64,000 bases of DNA, taken from Bacteroidota bacterium (GTDB lineage Bacteria > Bacteroidota > Bacteroidia > Chitinophagales > Chitinophagaceae). The position numbers were made by a program, and so were the translations under genes. The notes below the pieces were generated by a model. That model was not told where the DNA came from, made no database searches, and worked only from the letters and a program-made list of their open reading frames with translations. The stretch covers positions 1-64,000 of the forward strand of contig CANJPH010000003.1 of the NCBI GenBank assembly GCA_947476145.1. The letters are read 5' to 3'. Below, in pieces: positions 17,180 to 26,449 of the stretch (positions are counted from its first letter, which is position 1; each line of letters opens with the position of its first letter).

Positions 17180-19504
17180 ATGTGGTATCGTTTAGGCCAA
17201 AAAATAGTAAAATACAAAGTGGCTAGCTTGTTTATTTTAACAGCTGCAACACTTGTTATGGGTTATTTCGCATCTCAAATAAAATTAAGCTATGAATTTA
17301 CGAAAGCGATCCCCGAAGACAATGAAAAGTTCGTTATCTATAAGAAGTTTGTACAGCAATTTGGGGTAGATGGTACGACCATGGTGGTGGGTTTTCAAAC
17401 CGATAGTTTATACACCCCTAAGCAATTCAATGAATTAGTTCAATTACAAAAAAACATTAAAGCCATACCTGGTGTCACAGAAGTATTAGGTATTCCATCT
17501 TCCTATAATATTACTAAGGATTCTTTAGAGGAAAAGTTTAATGCTTCTAAAATTTTTGATATTAGTTATAGCAATGACAGCCTTTTGCAAGCACATAAAG
17601 CCATCTTTGAGCAATTGCCGTTTTATCAAAATTTACTATACAATCCTAAAAGTCATGCCTATATCATGGCAATTAGTTTTATTCCAGATTCCATAAATAG
17701 TGGTGCACGTTCACATATCATTAAGACACTAACCACTCAAATTGATCATTTTGGCAAGTCTACTCAATTGGAAATGCATTTGAGCGGGCTCCCTTATATC
17801 AGGACGATTTTAGCAGATAGGATAAAGAAAGAAATGATTTGGTTCTTATTTGGCTCTTTATTGTTATGTGCTATTACTTTATTCTTATTCTTTAGATCCT
17901 TTTCAGCAATGCTCATGAGTTTGGCTGTAGTAGCGATGGGTGTAATTTGGAGCTTGGGTACCATGGTTTTAATGGGTCAAAAAATTACTTTGTTAACTGC
18001 ACTTATCCCGCCATTAATTGTGGTGATTGGGATACCAAATTGTATTTACTTTCTAAATAAATACCACACGTCTTATAAGGAAACGCAGGATAAAGAAAAG
18101 GCCATTGTTAATATGGTTGGACGGATGGGTATTGTGACCTTGTTTTGTAATATAACCGCAGCCATTGGTTTTTTTGTTTTTGCCTTTACTAAAAGCCCTC
18201 TGTTAAAAGAATTTGGATGGGTGTCCGGATTAAATATCATAGCCTTATTCTTTATAAGTTTATTTTTCATTCCTCCTGTTTTGACTTATTTAAAAGTGCC
18301 ACAACCAAAGCATGTTAAATATCTTGATAACAAATTTTTAGAAAATGTATTGGTTAAAATAGAACGCTGGACTTTTGTTCATACTAAATGGGTATTTGGT
18401 ATCACCATTATATTAGTGATAGTTTCCATTTTTGGGTTGGTGAATATTAAAAAAGAGGCTTTTATAGTAGACGACTTACCCAAAAAAGATAAATTATACA
18501 CCGATCTTAAATGGTTTGAGCAAGAAGGGGGCGGGGTAATGCCTTTAGAGGTTGTGATTGATACCAAAAAGAAAAATGGATTGTTACGTAGCAAGGCCTT
18601 AGAGGATATTGATCAATTACATGTTTATTTACAATCTCAACCAGAGCTTGGCAAGCCGCTCGGCTTGTTAGAAGGGCTAAAATTTGCGAAGCAGGCTTTT
18701 TATGACGGGGATAGTACTTCTTACACTACGCCAACTGGAACTGAATTAGCATTTTTAGGGACCTACTTACAAACAAAAACATCAAATGCGGATGTGCAAG
18801 CTAAAAATAGTCCTACACAGATGTTGAATAAGTTCTTGGATAAGGACAAGCAATTTACTAGGGTCAGTGTAAATATGAAAGATATTGGTAGTGCAGCATT
18901 GCCTGGTTTTTTGAAAAAAGTGGATAGCGCTACGAAGGTTATTTTTGATTCTAGCAAATATAATATTGTGATCACAGGGAGTAGCGTGACATTTTTAGAA
19001 GGTAGTAATTTTATCATCAAAGGGTTAGGAGAGTCTATATTTTGGGCATTCTTATTAATTGCACTTTGTATGATTTTTTTATTCCGATCCTTCCCTATAC
19101 TCATGTGTTCATTAATACCCAATTTGGTTCCCTTATTAATAACCGCTGGTATGATGGGCTGGTTAGGTATTTCCTTGAAACCCTCTACCGTATTGGTTTT
19201 TAGTGTTGCCTTGGGAATTGCCATTGATGTAACTATTCGATTCTTAGTGAATTATAAGCAAGAGTTACCCCATTTAAACAATCAAGTGAATGTTACATTG
19301 GTTCAAACGATAAAGCATACAGGAATTAGTATCATTTACACTTCCTTGGTATTGGTAGCTGGTTTTATAATTTTCTGCTTCAGTGATTTTGGAGGAACCA
19401 AAGCCTTAGGTTGGTTAACATCCTTAACGCTTGTAGTAAGTACTTTGACAAACTTGATATTACTACCTGCGCTGATAAAAACATTTATTAAGCAAGAAAA
19501 ATAA
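17180..19504 (+). CDS. RND-superfamily exporter, MMPL type
   Basis: 774 residues. Two repeats, each with one membrane helix, a large extracytoplasmic loop, and five more helices: helix 1 at 12-32, loop to about 220, helix bundle 220-370; helix 7 near 405-425, loop to about 605, bundle 605-770. This is the layout of MMPL and predicted RND exporters, which move lipids or hydrophobic compounds out of the inner membrane. GIPNCIYFLNKYH in the first bundle and LGIAIDVTIRFLVNY in the second match the proton-relay helix 4 region. It is the last gene of the rpoN operon. The substrate is unknown; neighbours suggest an envelope lipid. Confidence 0.9.
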   Translation: MWYRLGQKIVKYKVASLFILTAATLVMGYFASQIKLSYEFTKAIPEDNEKFVIYKKFVQQFGVDGTTMVVGFQTDSLYTPKQFNELVQLQKNIKAIPGVTEVLGIPSSYNITKDSLEEKFNASKIFDISYSNDSLLQAHKAIFEQLPFYQNLLYNPKSHAYIMAISFIPDSINSGARSHIIKTLTTQIDHFGKSTQLEMHLSGLPYIRTILADRIKKEMIWFLFGSLLLCAITLFLFFRSFSAMLMSLAVVAMGVIWSLGTMVLMGQKITLLTALIPPLIVVIGIPNCIYFLNKYHTSYKETQDKEKAIVNMVGRMGIVTLFCNITAAIGFFVFAFTKSPLLKEFGWVSGLNIIALFFISLFFIPPVLTYLKVPQPKHVKYLDNKFLENVLVKIERWTFVHTKWVFGITIILVIVSIFGLVNIKKEAFIVDDLPKKDKLYTDLKWFEQEGGGVMPLEVVIDTKKKNGLLRSKALEDIDQLHVYLQSQPELGKPLGLLEGLKFAKQAFYDGDSTSYTTPTGTELAFLGTYLQTKTSNADVQAKNSPTQMLNKFLDKDKQFTRVSVNMKDIGSAALPGFLKKVDSATKVIFDSSKYNIVITGSSVTFLEGSNFIIKGLGESIFWAFLLIALCMIFLFRSFPILMCSLIPNLVPLLITAGMMGWLGISLKPSTVLVFSVALGIAIDVTIRFLVNYKQELPHLNNQVNVTLVQTIKHTGISIIYTSLVLVAGFIIFCFSDFGGTKALGWLTSLTLVVSTLTNLILLPALIKTFIKQEK

Positions 19505-19515
19505 AGGCTACATGT

Positions 19516-20664
19516 CTATTTAAGAATACTAGCTAAAGTGTCCTGTAAAGCTTTACCTCTTAATTCTTTAGCAATGATAATTCCGTTGGTATCAATAAGT
19601 ACATTATAAGGTATGCCGCTTAATTGATAAGTACTCACCACTGTACTTTCCCATTTCTTTAAATCGCTAATGTGTTGCCAGGTTAATTTATCGTCTTTAA
19701 TTGCAGTTTGCCATGCAGCCTTATCGTCGTCTAAAGAAACACCTAGGACTGTAAATTTTTTGTTCTTAAATTTTTCAAAGGCAGTTACCACATTTGGATT
19801 TTCTGCTCTACAAGGGCCACACCAACTCGCCCAAAAATCCACTAATACATATTTACCCTTTAAACTGCTTAATGTAATTATTTTTCCCGCTGCATCCGAC
19901 AACGCTATTTCTGGAGCAGGTTGTCCAATGGACAATGGGGTTGATTTTGTATTCGCTTGTATTTGATTGGTTAATGTAGCTACAAATTTTGCCAACAAAG
20001 CTGATTTTGTTTTTTCCGCTGCCACTTTTGCATAGGCCAACACCTGAGAAGTTTCCATGGAACGAAGACTTACCCCTAAAATATATTGAATGACAATAGG
20101 GTTGTCGTTTTCAGCTAATGTTTTCTGTATATAACTGTTGATATCTGTTATTTTTGAAAATTGTTCTTTTTGAACTTGATTAATTGTTGCAGGATCACCA
20201 TTTGTTTTTTGAAGTTGTTGTAATTTATCTACAGTTGCGAAAAATGAATCGTCTTTAATTCGATAAGTTTTAAGAAATTGATTCAAAGCTTCACTTCCTT
20301 TGGACCCTTTAATAGCATAGGATTCAAAGTTGTTGGGATCGGCATTCACTTGAATATTTTTTTCATCATTAATGAGTAATATTTCAAATCCATTTTCATA
20401 TTCATTATCAATCGCTAAACGATATAAGCCTTCTTCCTTTGCTAAAAAACTAAAATTAAACTTTCCATCCTCATTTAAAGTAATAGTGTCTAGCGTAACA
20501 TTGGCGCCATTTTCAAATTTAAGTTCTTGCAATACTAATTTTTGTTTACCAGCATTTTGAATAGTGCCAGATATAGAATAACGTGCTTCGGTGTTTTTTT
20601 GTGAACAGGACACATAGGTCACAATACTAAATAAAACCAGGAATAAAATATTATTACGATTCAT
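19516..20664 (-). CDS. TlpA-like thiol-disulfide lipoprotein with DUF4369 domain
   Basis: 382 residues. The lipoprotein signal ends at Cys20 (TYVSC). A DUF4369-type beta domain (about 28-120) precedes a helical linker and a thioredoxin domain (about 245-380) with the active motif WCGPC (Cys282, Cys285) in VDFWASWCGPCRAENP. Such proteins reduce or oxidise periplasmic thiols, for instance in cytochrome c maturation. It lies 9 bases downstream of gatB in the same direction and is probably co-transcribed. Its 3' end faces that of the MMPL gene, 11 bases away, with no hairpin between. Confidence 0.92.
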   Translation of the reverse strand: MNRNNILFLVLFSIVTYVSCSQKNTEARYSISGTIQNAGKQKLVLQELKFENGANVTLDTITLNEDGKFNFSFLAKEEGLYRLAIDNEYENGFEILLINDEKNIQVNADPNNFESYAIKGSKGSEALNQFLKTYRIKDDSFFATVDKLQQLQKTNGDPATINQVQKEQFSKITDINSYIQKTLAENDNPIVIQYILGVSLRSMETSQVLAYAKVAAEKTKSALLAKFVATLTNQIQANTKSTPLSIGQPAPEIALSDAAGKIITLSSLKGKYVLVDFWASWCGPCRAENPNVVTAFEKFKNKKFTVLGVSLDDDKAAWQTAIKDDKLTWQHISDLKKWESTVVSTYQLSGIPYNVLIDTNGIIIAKELRGKALQDTLASILK

Positions 20665-20673
20665 ATTTGAAAT

Positions 20674-22110
20674 TTAAGATGATAATTTTTGTTCTAATAA
20701 TTGAGTTGTTTTTTTTGGGTCGGCTTTACCCTCGCTCTTCTTTTTCACTTCTCCCATAAATAATCCAATTAAACCCTTTTTCCCTTTCTTGTATTCAGCT
20801 ACTTTTTCGGGATTTGCACTTAGTACTTCGTCAATCCAATTTGCAATTGCTTCACTGGATTGAGTTTGAATTAAATTATTCGCTTTCGCATATTCGCTGG
20901 GTGACTGAGGTTGTTCCATGATGGCCTTAAATACTTTGTTCGTAGCCACTGAAAAATTGAGTTGCCCGTCTTCCACTAAATTAAAAAGTTCTACTAAATA
21001 AGGTATGGAGTCCTCTATATCCGAATACCCTAAAGCTGTTTCATTTAAATAGGCTCTAATAGGGCCAATGATCCAATTGGCAGCTACTTTATAATGTTTG
21101 GTTTGTTCTGTGAGCTTGATGAAAAAATCAGCTTCTTCCTTATGCTCGCATAATTGTTCGATATCATATGCCGACAATCCAAAGGCTACTTTCCATGCTG
21201 CTTTTAATTCGTTTGGTAAACTTGGTAAGGCTGCTTTAACGGCGGCAATGTATTCATTCGTTAAATTAAAAGGGGCTAAATCGGGATCGGGGAAATATCT
21301 ATAATCATTGGCGTCTTCCTTATCTCGTATGGAAAACGTTGTGTCATTGTTTGCATCAAAACTCCTGGTTTGCTGAATAATGGTAACCCCCGTTTCTTTT
21401 AATTCAATGAGTCTTTCAATCTCATATTCAATGGCCTTTTTTATGTTACGTATTGAGTTTAAATTCTTCACTTCTACCCTGGTGCCTAAAATAGGATCTC
21501 CTTTTAATCGAATTGAAATATTGGCATCACATCTTAAACTGCCTTCTTCCATATTACCATCACAAACGCCTAACCATCGAACTAATTTACGAATTTCTGT
21601 TACAAATAAAAATGCATCTTCCGCCGAATGAATACATGGCTCCGTGACCATTTCAATTAATGGAGTACCTGCGCGATTAAGATCAATTAAAGTATTTGAA
21701 GGTGAAATATCATGAATGCTTTTCCCAGCATCTTCCTCTAAATGAATTCTATTTAATTGTATATTTTTTTCGCCCTCAATTGTATTGATGACAATATTGC
21801 CACCAACGCATATTGGAGTGGTGTGTTGAGAAACTTGATAACCCTTGGGTAAATCTGGGTAAAAATAGTTTTTACGCGCAAAATAGTTTTCTTGTGCAAT
21901 ATTACATCCGCATGCCAATCCCATTTTTATCGCATATTCAATGGCTTTGGTATTTGTCTTAGGTAAAGTGCCAGGATGACCCAATGTGATTGGACTTACA
22001 TGTGTATTAGGTGCTGCTCCAAAACGAGTGGCATCACCGCAAAACAATTTGCTTTCGGTAGACAATTGTGCGTGTATTTCAAGACCAATAACTGCTTCGT
22101 ATTTTCCCAT
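20674..22110 (-). CDS. gatB: Aspartyl/glutamyl-tRNA(Asn/Gln) amidotransferase subunit B
   Basis: Subunit of GatCAB, which amidates misacylated Glu-tRNA-Gln (or Asp-tRNA-Asn). About 478 residues. The catalytic cradle domain starts YEAVIGLEIHAQLSTESKLFCGD and includes HPGTLPKTN, ARKNYFYPDLPKGYQVSQ, HLEEDAGKS and DLNRAGTPLIEMVTEP. A helical linker follows, then the tRNA-binding YqeY-like tail ending near GLIGLFMGEVKKKSEGKADP. I chose the ATG at 22110, giving MGKYEAVIGLE; starts at 22146 or 22119 would lie at or before the expected transcript start. gatA and gatC are not in the window. Confidence 0.96.
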   Translation of the reverse strand: MGKYEAVIGLEIHAQLSTESKLFCGDATRFGAAPNTHVSPITLGHPGTLPKTNTKAIEYAIKMGLACGCNIAQENYFARKNYFYPDLPKGYQVSQHTTPICVGGNIVINTIEGEKNIQLNRIHLEEDAGKSIHDISPSNTLIDLNRAGTPLIEMVTEPCIHSAEDAFLFVTEIRKLVRWLGVCDGNMEEGSLRCDANISIRLKGDPILGTRVEVKNLNSIRNIKKAIEYEIERLIELKETGVTIIQQTRSFDANNDTTFSIRDKEDANDYRYFPDPDLAPFNLTNEYIAAVKAALPSLPNELKAAWKVAFGLSAYDIEQLCEHKEEADFFIKLTEQTKHYKVAANWIIGPIRAYLNETALGYSDIEDSIPYLVELFNLVEDGQLNFSVATNKVFKAIMEQPQSPSEYAKANNLIQTQSSEAIANWIDEVLSANPEKVAEYKKGKKGLIGLFMGEVKKKSEGKADPKKTTQLLEQKLSS

Positions 22111-22123
22111 ATTCAACATATTG

Positions 22124-22131
22124 CAAAAGTA
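22124..22131 (-). promoter_or_regulatory. Bacteroidota -7 box TACTTTTG for gatB
   Basis: Exact TAnnTTTG match on the minus strand, 13 bases before the ATG at 22110, implying a very short leader. Confidence 0.5.
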
Positions 22132-22171
22132 CAAGAAAAGGTGCATTTTACCCTATTATCCCAGAGGCATA

Positions 22172-22204
22172 AAAAAGCCCTCTATTGGGGCTAGAAGGCT
22201 TTTT
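22172..22204 (-). terminator. Terminator after the plug-PDZ gene
   Basis: Stem AAAAAGCC/GGCTTTTT, extended inward by TCT/AGA after one mismatch. A-run and T-run on the outer sides allow either direction. It lies between the stop of the PDZ gene and the start of gatB. Confidence 0.75.
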
Positions 22205-22238
22205 AAATAAAATATTATATGTTTTAGATTTCTGCTTT

Positions 22239-23459
22239 TTATAAATCGGCAGTTTTTAGCTTTTTTGGAATTTTAACTTCAATATTTTTTCTCTCTCCTC
22301 CACGTTGTACTGTGAATTTTAAAGTTTGACCTTCTTTTATGAATTCCCATTTAAGGTCACTCACATCAGTTACTTTTTTATCATCAAACATTACAATAAT
22401 ATCATTTGCTTTAAATCCTGCTTTTTCTGCGGGAGATCCATCGTTTACACTTTTCACTTTTACACCCTCGCCGGTTTCAAGATCTTCAATGGAGATGCCT
22501 AATTTTGGTTTTCTGTTAAATTGACCAGTTAAGCCGTCCAAGCTTCGTAATTCTGGCATTTCAAAATTAAAATCTTGATCTGGGCTAATTTTAAAACCTC
22601 TTCGCAAATTATTAGGCATCATGCCATTAGGTGCAAAGAAATAGTTATTATTATTATTATTATTTGATGCAACATTTTTATTTTTCTCTAAAACAGCAGT
22701 TGTCTTCTTTTCCTTTCCCTCTCTTAAATATGTAATGTTTACTTTCTCTTCTGGTTTAAATTCGCCCACGGCTTCGTATAACGTGTTAGGGCCATCAATT
22801 ATTTTATCGTTTAATTTTGTAATGATATCTTTTTCTTTTAATCCTGCTTTTTGAGCGGGACTCGCATCAGAAACTGAATTTACAATTGCACCCTTTGTAT
22901 TTTCCGCAGCTTCGGTCATGACCCCTAGGAATGCCGCATTCATTGGAGGTGGGGGAGGAGGTGCAAACATGTCTGATCGATCTCCTTCAATATCTTCAAT
23001 TTCAAAATCATTTACATTAACGGTATCACTTTTTACAGTAATGGTTTCACCAGGGTTACCACCTATAATCGTCACTTTACCTCTTCTAATAATTCTTGGG
23101 TCATTTTTATCTGCAGGTACTCCATTAATTGTGACTTGATCGCCATTAATTACTACCGTCATATTTTCAGCACTATCTAATTTACCTGCTTTTGCTTTTT
23201 TCTTAGAAGTAATTTCAATAACACCATTACTACCTTGCTCACCATACTTATCTTTAGCCAACACGCCTTTCAATACGTTTACGGATTGAATATTATTGGG
23301 GGACATGCTATTCAATTTTGATTGATCTGTTACCACACCATCAACCACCACCATTGGTTTTGTAGTGTCTTTACTATCTTTTCTAATCACCACTTCTTGT
23401 GCATTTAGCGTGCATTGCATTATGACAAGCAGGCTCATTCCAAAGATTATTTTTTTCAT
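22239..23459 (-). CDS. Secreted protein with TonB-plug-like segment and two PDZ domains
   Basis: 406 residues with a signal peptide (1-20). Residues about 30-88 read like the plug of a SusC-type TonB receptor: VVVDGVVTDQ, IQSVNVLKG, YGEQGSNGVIEITSKKK. No barrel follows. A beta-rich middle and a proline run (PPPPPP) lead to PDZ1 (about 175-262; FLGVMTE, DASPAQKAGLKEKDIITKLN). An asparagine run follows, then PDZ2 (about 320-400; LGISIEDLETG, SPAEKAGFKANDIIVMFDD). There is no protease domain, so it is not DegP/HtrA. A role as periplasmic scaffold or peptide-end binder is inference. It is monocistronic, with its own promoter and terminator. Confidence 0.85.
   Translation of the reverse strand: MKKIIFGMSLLVIMQCTLNAQEVVIRKDSKDTTKPMVVVDGVVTDQSKLNSMSPNNIQSVNVLKGVLAKDKYGEQGSNGVIEITSKKKAKAGKLDSAENMTVVINGDQVTINGVPADKNDPRIIRRGKVTIIGGNPGETITVKSDTVNVNDFEIEDIEGDRSDMFAPPPPPPMNAAFLGVMTEAAENTKGAIVNSVSDASPAQKAGLKEKDIITKLNDKIIDGPNTLYEAVGEFKPEEKVNITYLREGKEKKTTAVLEKNKNVASNNNNNNNYFFAPNGMMPNNLRRGFKISPDQDFNFEMPELRSLDGLTGQFNRKPKLGISIEDLETGEGVKVKSVNDGSPAEKAGFKANDIIVMFDDKKVTDVSDLKWEFIKEGQTLKFTVQRGGERKNIEVKIPKKLKTADL
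22645..22664. repeat. TTA trinucleotide microsatellite in coding sequence
   Basis: Six copies of TTA plus two bases, encoding the Asn run of the plug-PDZ protein on the minus strand. Length changes would add or remove Asn without shifting the frame. Confidence 0.85.
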
Positions 23460-23471
23460 AGGAAAATTTTA

Positions 23472-23534
23472 TACGAATTAATTTGTAGGGCAAATGTATG
23501 AAATTATTTTAACTACGAATTAATTCGCAAATGT
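23472..23534. promoter_or_regulatory. Duplicated promoter-region motif with GAATTAATTC palindrome
   Basis: TACGAATTAATT occurs at 23472-23483 and 23514-23525. Each copy is followed by GCAAATGT (23490-23497 and 23527-23534). The second copy contains a perfect 12-base palindrome CGAATTAATTCG (23516-23527). The two copies flank the -7 box of the plug-PDZ gene, a layout expected of a repressor or activator site. Confidence 0.45.
23491..23498 (-). promoter_or_regulatory. Bacteroidota -7 box TACATTTG for the plug-PDZ gene
   Basis: Exact TAnnTTTG match on the minus strand, 31 bases before the ATG at 23459. Confidence 0.55.
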
Positions 23535-23563
23535 TAATTTTCTTTAAAAATATTACCAACAAA

Positions 23564-23599
23564 AAGGCCTTAAATATTAATATTGAAATTTAAGGCCTT
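23564..23599 (-). terminator. Terminator after alaS
   Basis: A perfect 12-base stem (AAGGCCTTAAAT with its complement) and a 12-base loop, followed on the minus strand by TTTTTG. It lies 31 bases beyond the alaS stop. Confidence 0.85.
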
Positions 23600-23629
23600 G
23601 GTTATCAAATAATTATGTTAAAAATAGTG

Positions 23630-26323
23630 TTAAGTAATCATATTTTTAATGATTTCCAATACTTTATCTAATTGAGTAGCATCCTGTCCACCTGCTGTAG
23701 CAAGTGTTTTTTGGCCACCACCCCCACCTTTAATAAGAGGTGCTATTTTTTCTTTAATGATAGCAGGTGCTTGCCAGTTTTTAGTATTGGCAAGATTTTC
23801 ACTTATAGCAAGTGCAACATTTGCTTTCCCTCCCGTTTCTGCGGTTAAAATAACAACCGCATTGGGATGTATTGCGTTAAGCAAAAGTGCCAGTTTCTTT
23901 AAATTTTCGGCACTACTTATATTTAATTGAACCCCTAAAAATTGAATTTCATTAATGTTTTCAAAAGACTTGCTATAGGTTTCAAATAATTCATTTACTA
24001 ACAAAGCCTCTTGGCTCTCTAATTTCTTGCTCAATTCTTTTTGGCTCACCTGAAGTGCAAAAATAGTATCATTCAATACATCCACACTTGAGTTTTCATT
24101 CCATGATGGTGCTGTGAAATGAGTATTCATTTTTGCCGCAATACCTGCGCAAGCTTCTGTTAACTGTATAATTTGCTTATGCAGTTTTTCATTTACTTGT
24201 GTTAAGTATTTTGAAGCAGCCTCACCCACCACCGCTTCAACTCTTCTAACACCCGCTGCTACAGAAGCCTCTGCTTTTAAAATAAAGTTTCCAATTTCGC
24301 CGGTATGACCAACATGGGTACCCCCACACAATTCAATAGAGTAAGCTGGATCCATAATCACCACACGTACTTTGTTGCCATATTTTTCACCAAACAAAGC
24401 CATCGCACCTAATGCAATCGCATCGTCTTTACTCATTTCATTAATTACTACGGGTACGTTTTCTTTAATCTTATCATTCACTATTTTTTCTACAGAGGCA
24501 ATTTCAGTATCCGTCATTTTTGCGAAATGAGAAAAATCAAAACGTAATTGCTCGGCATTTACTAAACTTCCTTTCTGTGCTACATGATGTCCTAATACGC
24601 TTCTTAAGGCAGCATGCAACAAATGTGTCGCAGAGTGATGCTTGGTAGTATTAGCTCTTAGTGCTTCATCTACATTCGCCTTTACTTTATGCCCGATGGT
24701 TTTAGGTAAGCTATCCGTGAAATGTATAAATAAATTATTTTCCTTTTTAGTATCTGTCACTGCAATCACAGAACCATCTTCAAAAGTAAATGTTCCCCTG
24801 TCGCCCACCTGGCCACCACTTTCTGCATAAAATGGAGTGGTCGCTAAAATCCATTGGTAACCTTCTTTCCCTTTTGCTTTTACATTTCTATATTTAACGA
24901 TAGTGGTATCGGCCTGTGTTTGCGTATAGCCCATAAATTGCGAAGGCAAATCTTCGCCCACTAAAATCCAATCTCCGGTATCTACTGCAGTAGCGGCCCT
25001 GCTTCGATTTTTTTGTTGTTGCATTTCATTTTCAAAACCAGCTTCGTCCACTTCTAATCCATTTTCACTTGCAATCAATCGGGTTAAATCAACAGGGAAT
25101 CCAAAAGTGTCAAATAATTCAAATACTAACTTCCCTTCAATGCTTGAGCCCTTTTGATGTGTCCCAATAATATCATCCATTCTTTTTAGTCCTTTTTCCA
25201 AGGTCCTTAAAAATCCTTCCTCCTCCTCTTTTACCACTTTGCTTACAAATTCTAATTGAGCATTTAATTCTGGGAATACATTTTCAAATTGTTTGGCAAG
25301 GGTTGGCATTAATTGGTGTAACAAAGGATGTTTGTAATCCAAATAGGAATAATAATATCTTACTGCTCTTCTTAAAATTCTTCTAATAACATAACCAGCA
25401 CCTGTGTTGGATGGCAATTGACCATCGGCAATAGTGAAGGCAATGGCGCGAATATGATCCGCAATCACTCTAAAAGCGACTGCTTCTTTTGTATCACTAA
25501 AATCATATTTTTTTCCAGTAATTTGTGCAACGAGTTCTATGGTACCTGTAAATACATCGGTATCATAATTGCTTTTCTTTCCTTGAATCACGCGCACCAA
25601 TCTTTCAAAACCCATACCGGTGTCCACATGTTTGGCTGGCAAGGGTTCTAGGCTACCATCTTTCTTCCGGTTATATTGTATAAATACATTGTTCCATATT
25701 TCTATCACCTGAGGATGATCCTTATTCACTAAATCTCTTCCCGATATTTTTGAAATCTCTTCCTCCGATCTCATGTCTACATGAATTTCACTACAAGGGC
25801 CACAAGGACCCGTGTCGCCCATTTCCCAAAAATTATCTTTTTTATTACCGTAAATAATTTTTTCATCAGTCACCCATTTCCTCCATTCTTCTAATGCGAT
25901 ACTAGAGGAAGGTAAATTTTCGGCAGGATCTCCTTCAAATACAGATACATATAAACGTGCAGGATCCAATTTATAAACCTTAGTTAATAATTCCCAACTC
26001 CATTCAATGGCTTCTGGTTTAAAATAATTTCCAAAACTCCAGTTGCCCAACATTTCAAACATGGTATGATGATAGGTGTCGACGCCCACTTCTTCTAAGT
26101 CATTGTGCTTTCCACTAACGCGTAAGCATTTTTGGGTATCGGCTATTCTTGGATGTGTAGGCTCCTGATTACCCAAGAAAAAATCTTTAAATTGATTCAT
26201 GCCGGCATTGGTAAAAAGCAATGTCGGGTCGTTTTTTATTACAATAGGTGCTGAAGGAACAATGGCATGTCCTTTGGATGCAAAAAAATCTAAAAACTGT
26301 TGTCTTATTTCTGAACTGGTCAT
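23630..26323 (-). CDS. alaS: Alanyl-tRNA synthetase
   Basis: Charges tRNA-Ala and clears mischarged Ser or Gly. 897 residues, full length. Class II catalytic core (EIRQQFLDFFASKGH, FTNAGMNQFKDFFLG, DTYHHTMFEMLGNWSFG), then the editing domain with zinc ligands in HHSATHLLHAAL and CGGTHVGHTGEI, and a C-terminal domain with GGGGGQ and ATAGGQD. Two adjacent ATGs are possible; the second matches the usual MTSSEIR start. It is followed by a strong terminator and divergent from the M23 peptidase gene, with promoter boxes for both in the 126 bases between. Confidence 0.98.
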   Translation of the reverse strand: MTSSEIRQQFLDFFASKGHAIVPSAPIVIKNDPTLLFTNAGMNQFKDFFLGNQEPTHPRIADTQKCLRVSGKHNDLEEVGVDTYHHTMFEMLGNWSFGNYFKPEAIEWSWELLTKVYKLDPARLYVSVFEGDPAENLPSSSIALEEWRKWVTDEKIIYGNKKDNFWEMGDTGPCGPCSEIHVDMRSEEEISKISGRDLVNKDHPQVIEIWNNVFIQYNRKKDGSLEPLPAKHVDTGMGFERLVRVIQGKKSNYDTDVFTGTIELVAQITGKKYDFSDTKEAVAFRVIADHIRAIAFTIADGQLPSNTGAGYVIRRILRRAVRYYYSYLDYKHPLLHQLMPTLAKQFENVFPELNAQLEFVSKVVKEEEEGFLRTLEKGLKRMDDIIGTHQKGSSIEGKLVFELFDTFGFPVDLTRLIASENGLEVDEAGFENEMQQQKNRSRAATAVDTGDWILVGEDLPSQFMGYTQTQADTTIVKYRNVKAKGKEGYQWILATTPFYAESGGQVGDRGTFTFEDGSVIAVTDTKKENNLFIHFTDSLPKTIGHKVKANVDEALRANTTKHHSATHLLHAALRSVLGHHVAQKGSLVNAEQLRFDFSHFAKMTDTEIASVEKIVNDKIKENVPVVINEMSKDDAIALGAMALFGEKYGNKVRVVIMDPAYSIELCGGTHVGHTGEIGNFILKAEASVAAGVRRVEAVVGEAASKYLTQVNEKLHKQIIQLTEACAGIAAKMNTHFTAPSWNENSSVDVLNDTIFALQVSQKELSKKLESQEALLVNELFETYSKSFENINEIQFLGVQLNISSAENLKKLALLLNAIHPNAVVILTAETGGKANVALAISENLANTKNWQAPAIIKEKIAPLIKGGGGGQKTLATAGGQDATQLDKVLEIIKNMIT

Positions 26324-26362
26324 CATGTATCGGAATTTTAAGCTATTTCTTCCTTAAAAAGC

Positions 26363-26370
26363 TATATTTG
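26363..26370 (+). promoter_or_regulatory. Bacteroidota -7 box TATATTTG for the M23 peptidase
   Basis: Exact TAnnTTTG match in the alaS-M23 divergent region, 79 bases before the ATG at 26450. Confidence 0.45.
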
Positions 26371-26390
26371 TAAAGTTTTTTAAGGAGCTT

Positions 26391-26398
26391 CAAAGGTA
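26391..26398 (-). promoter_or_regulatory. Bacteroidota -7 box TACCTTTG for alaS
   Basis: Exact TAnnTTTG match on the minus strand, 67 bases before the alaS start. It lies downstream of the opposing M23 box, so the two transcripts would overlap at their 5' ends. Confidence 0.45.
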
Positions 26399-26449
26399 AG
26401 GAAATAGGCTCTTTTTTAATGATTTAGATCCAATAATCAGGCAAGCGAA

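Noticed and set aside
18763..19224. Open frame of 153 codons on the minus strand inside the MMPL exporter gene
   Set aside because: It lies fully antisense to a well-supported RND gene, has no recognisable domain or promoter, and its composition mirrors the hydrophobic codons of the exporter.
22645..22664. TTA repeat as a phase-variation switch
   Set aside because: The unit is three bases, so changes cannot shift the reading frame; only the Asn run would vary.
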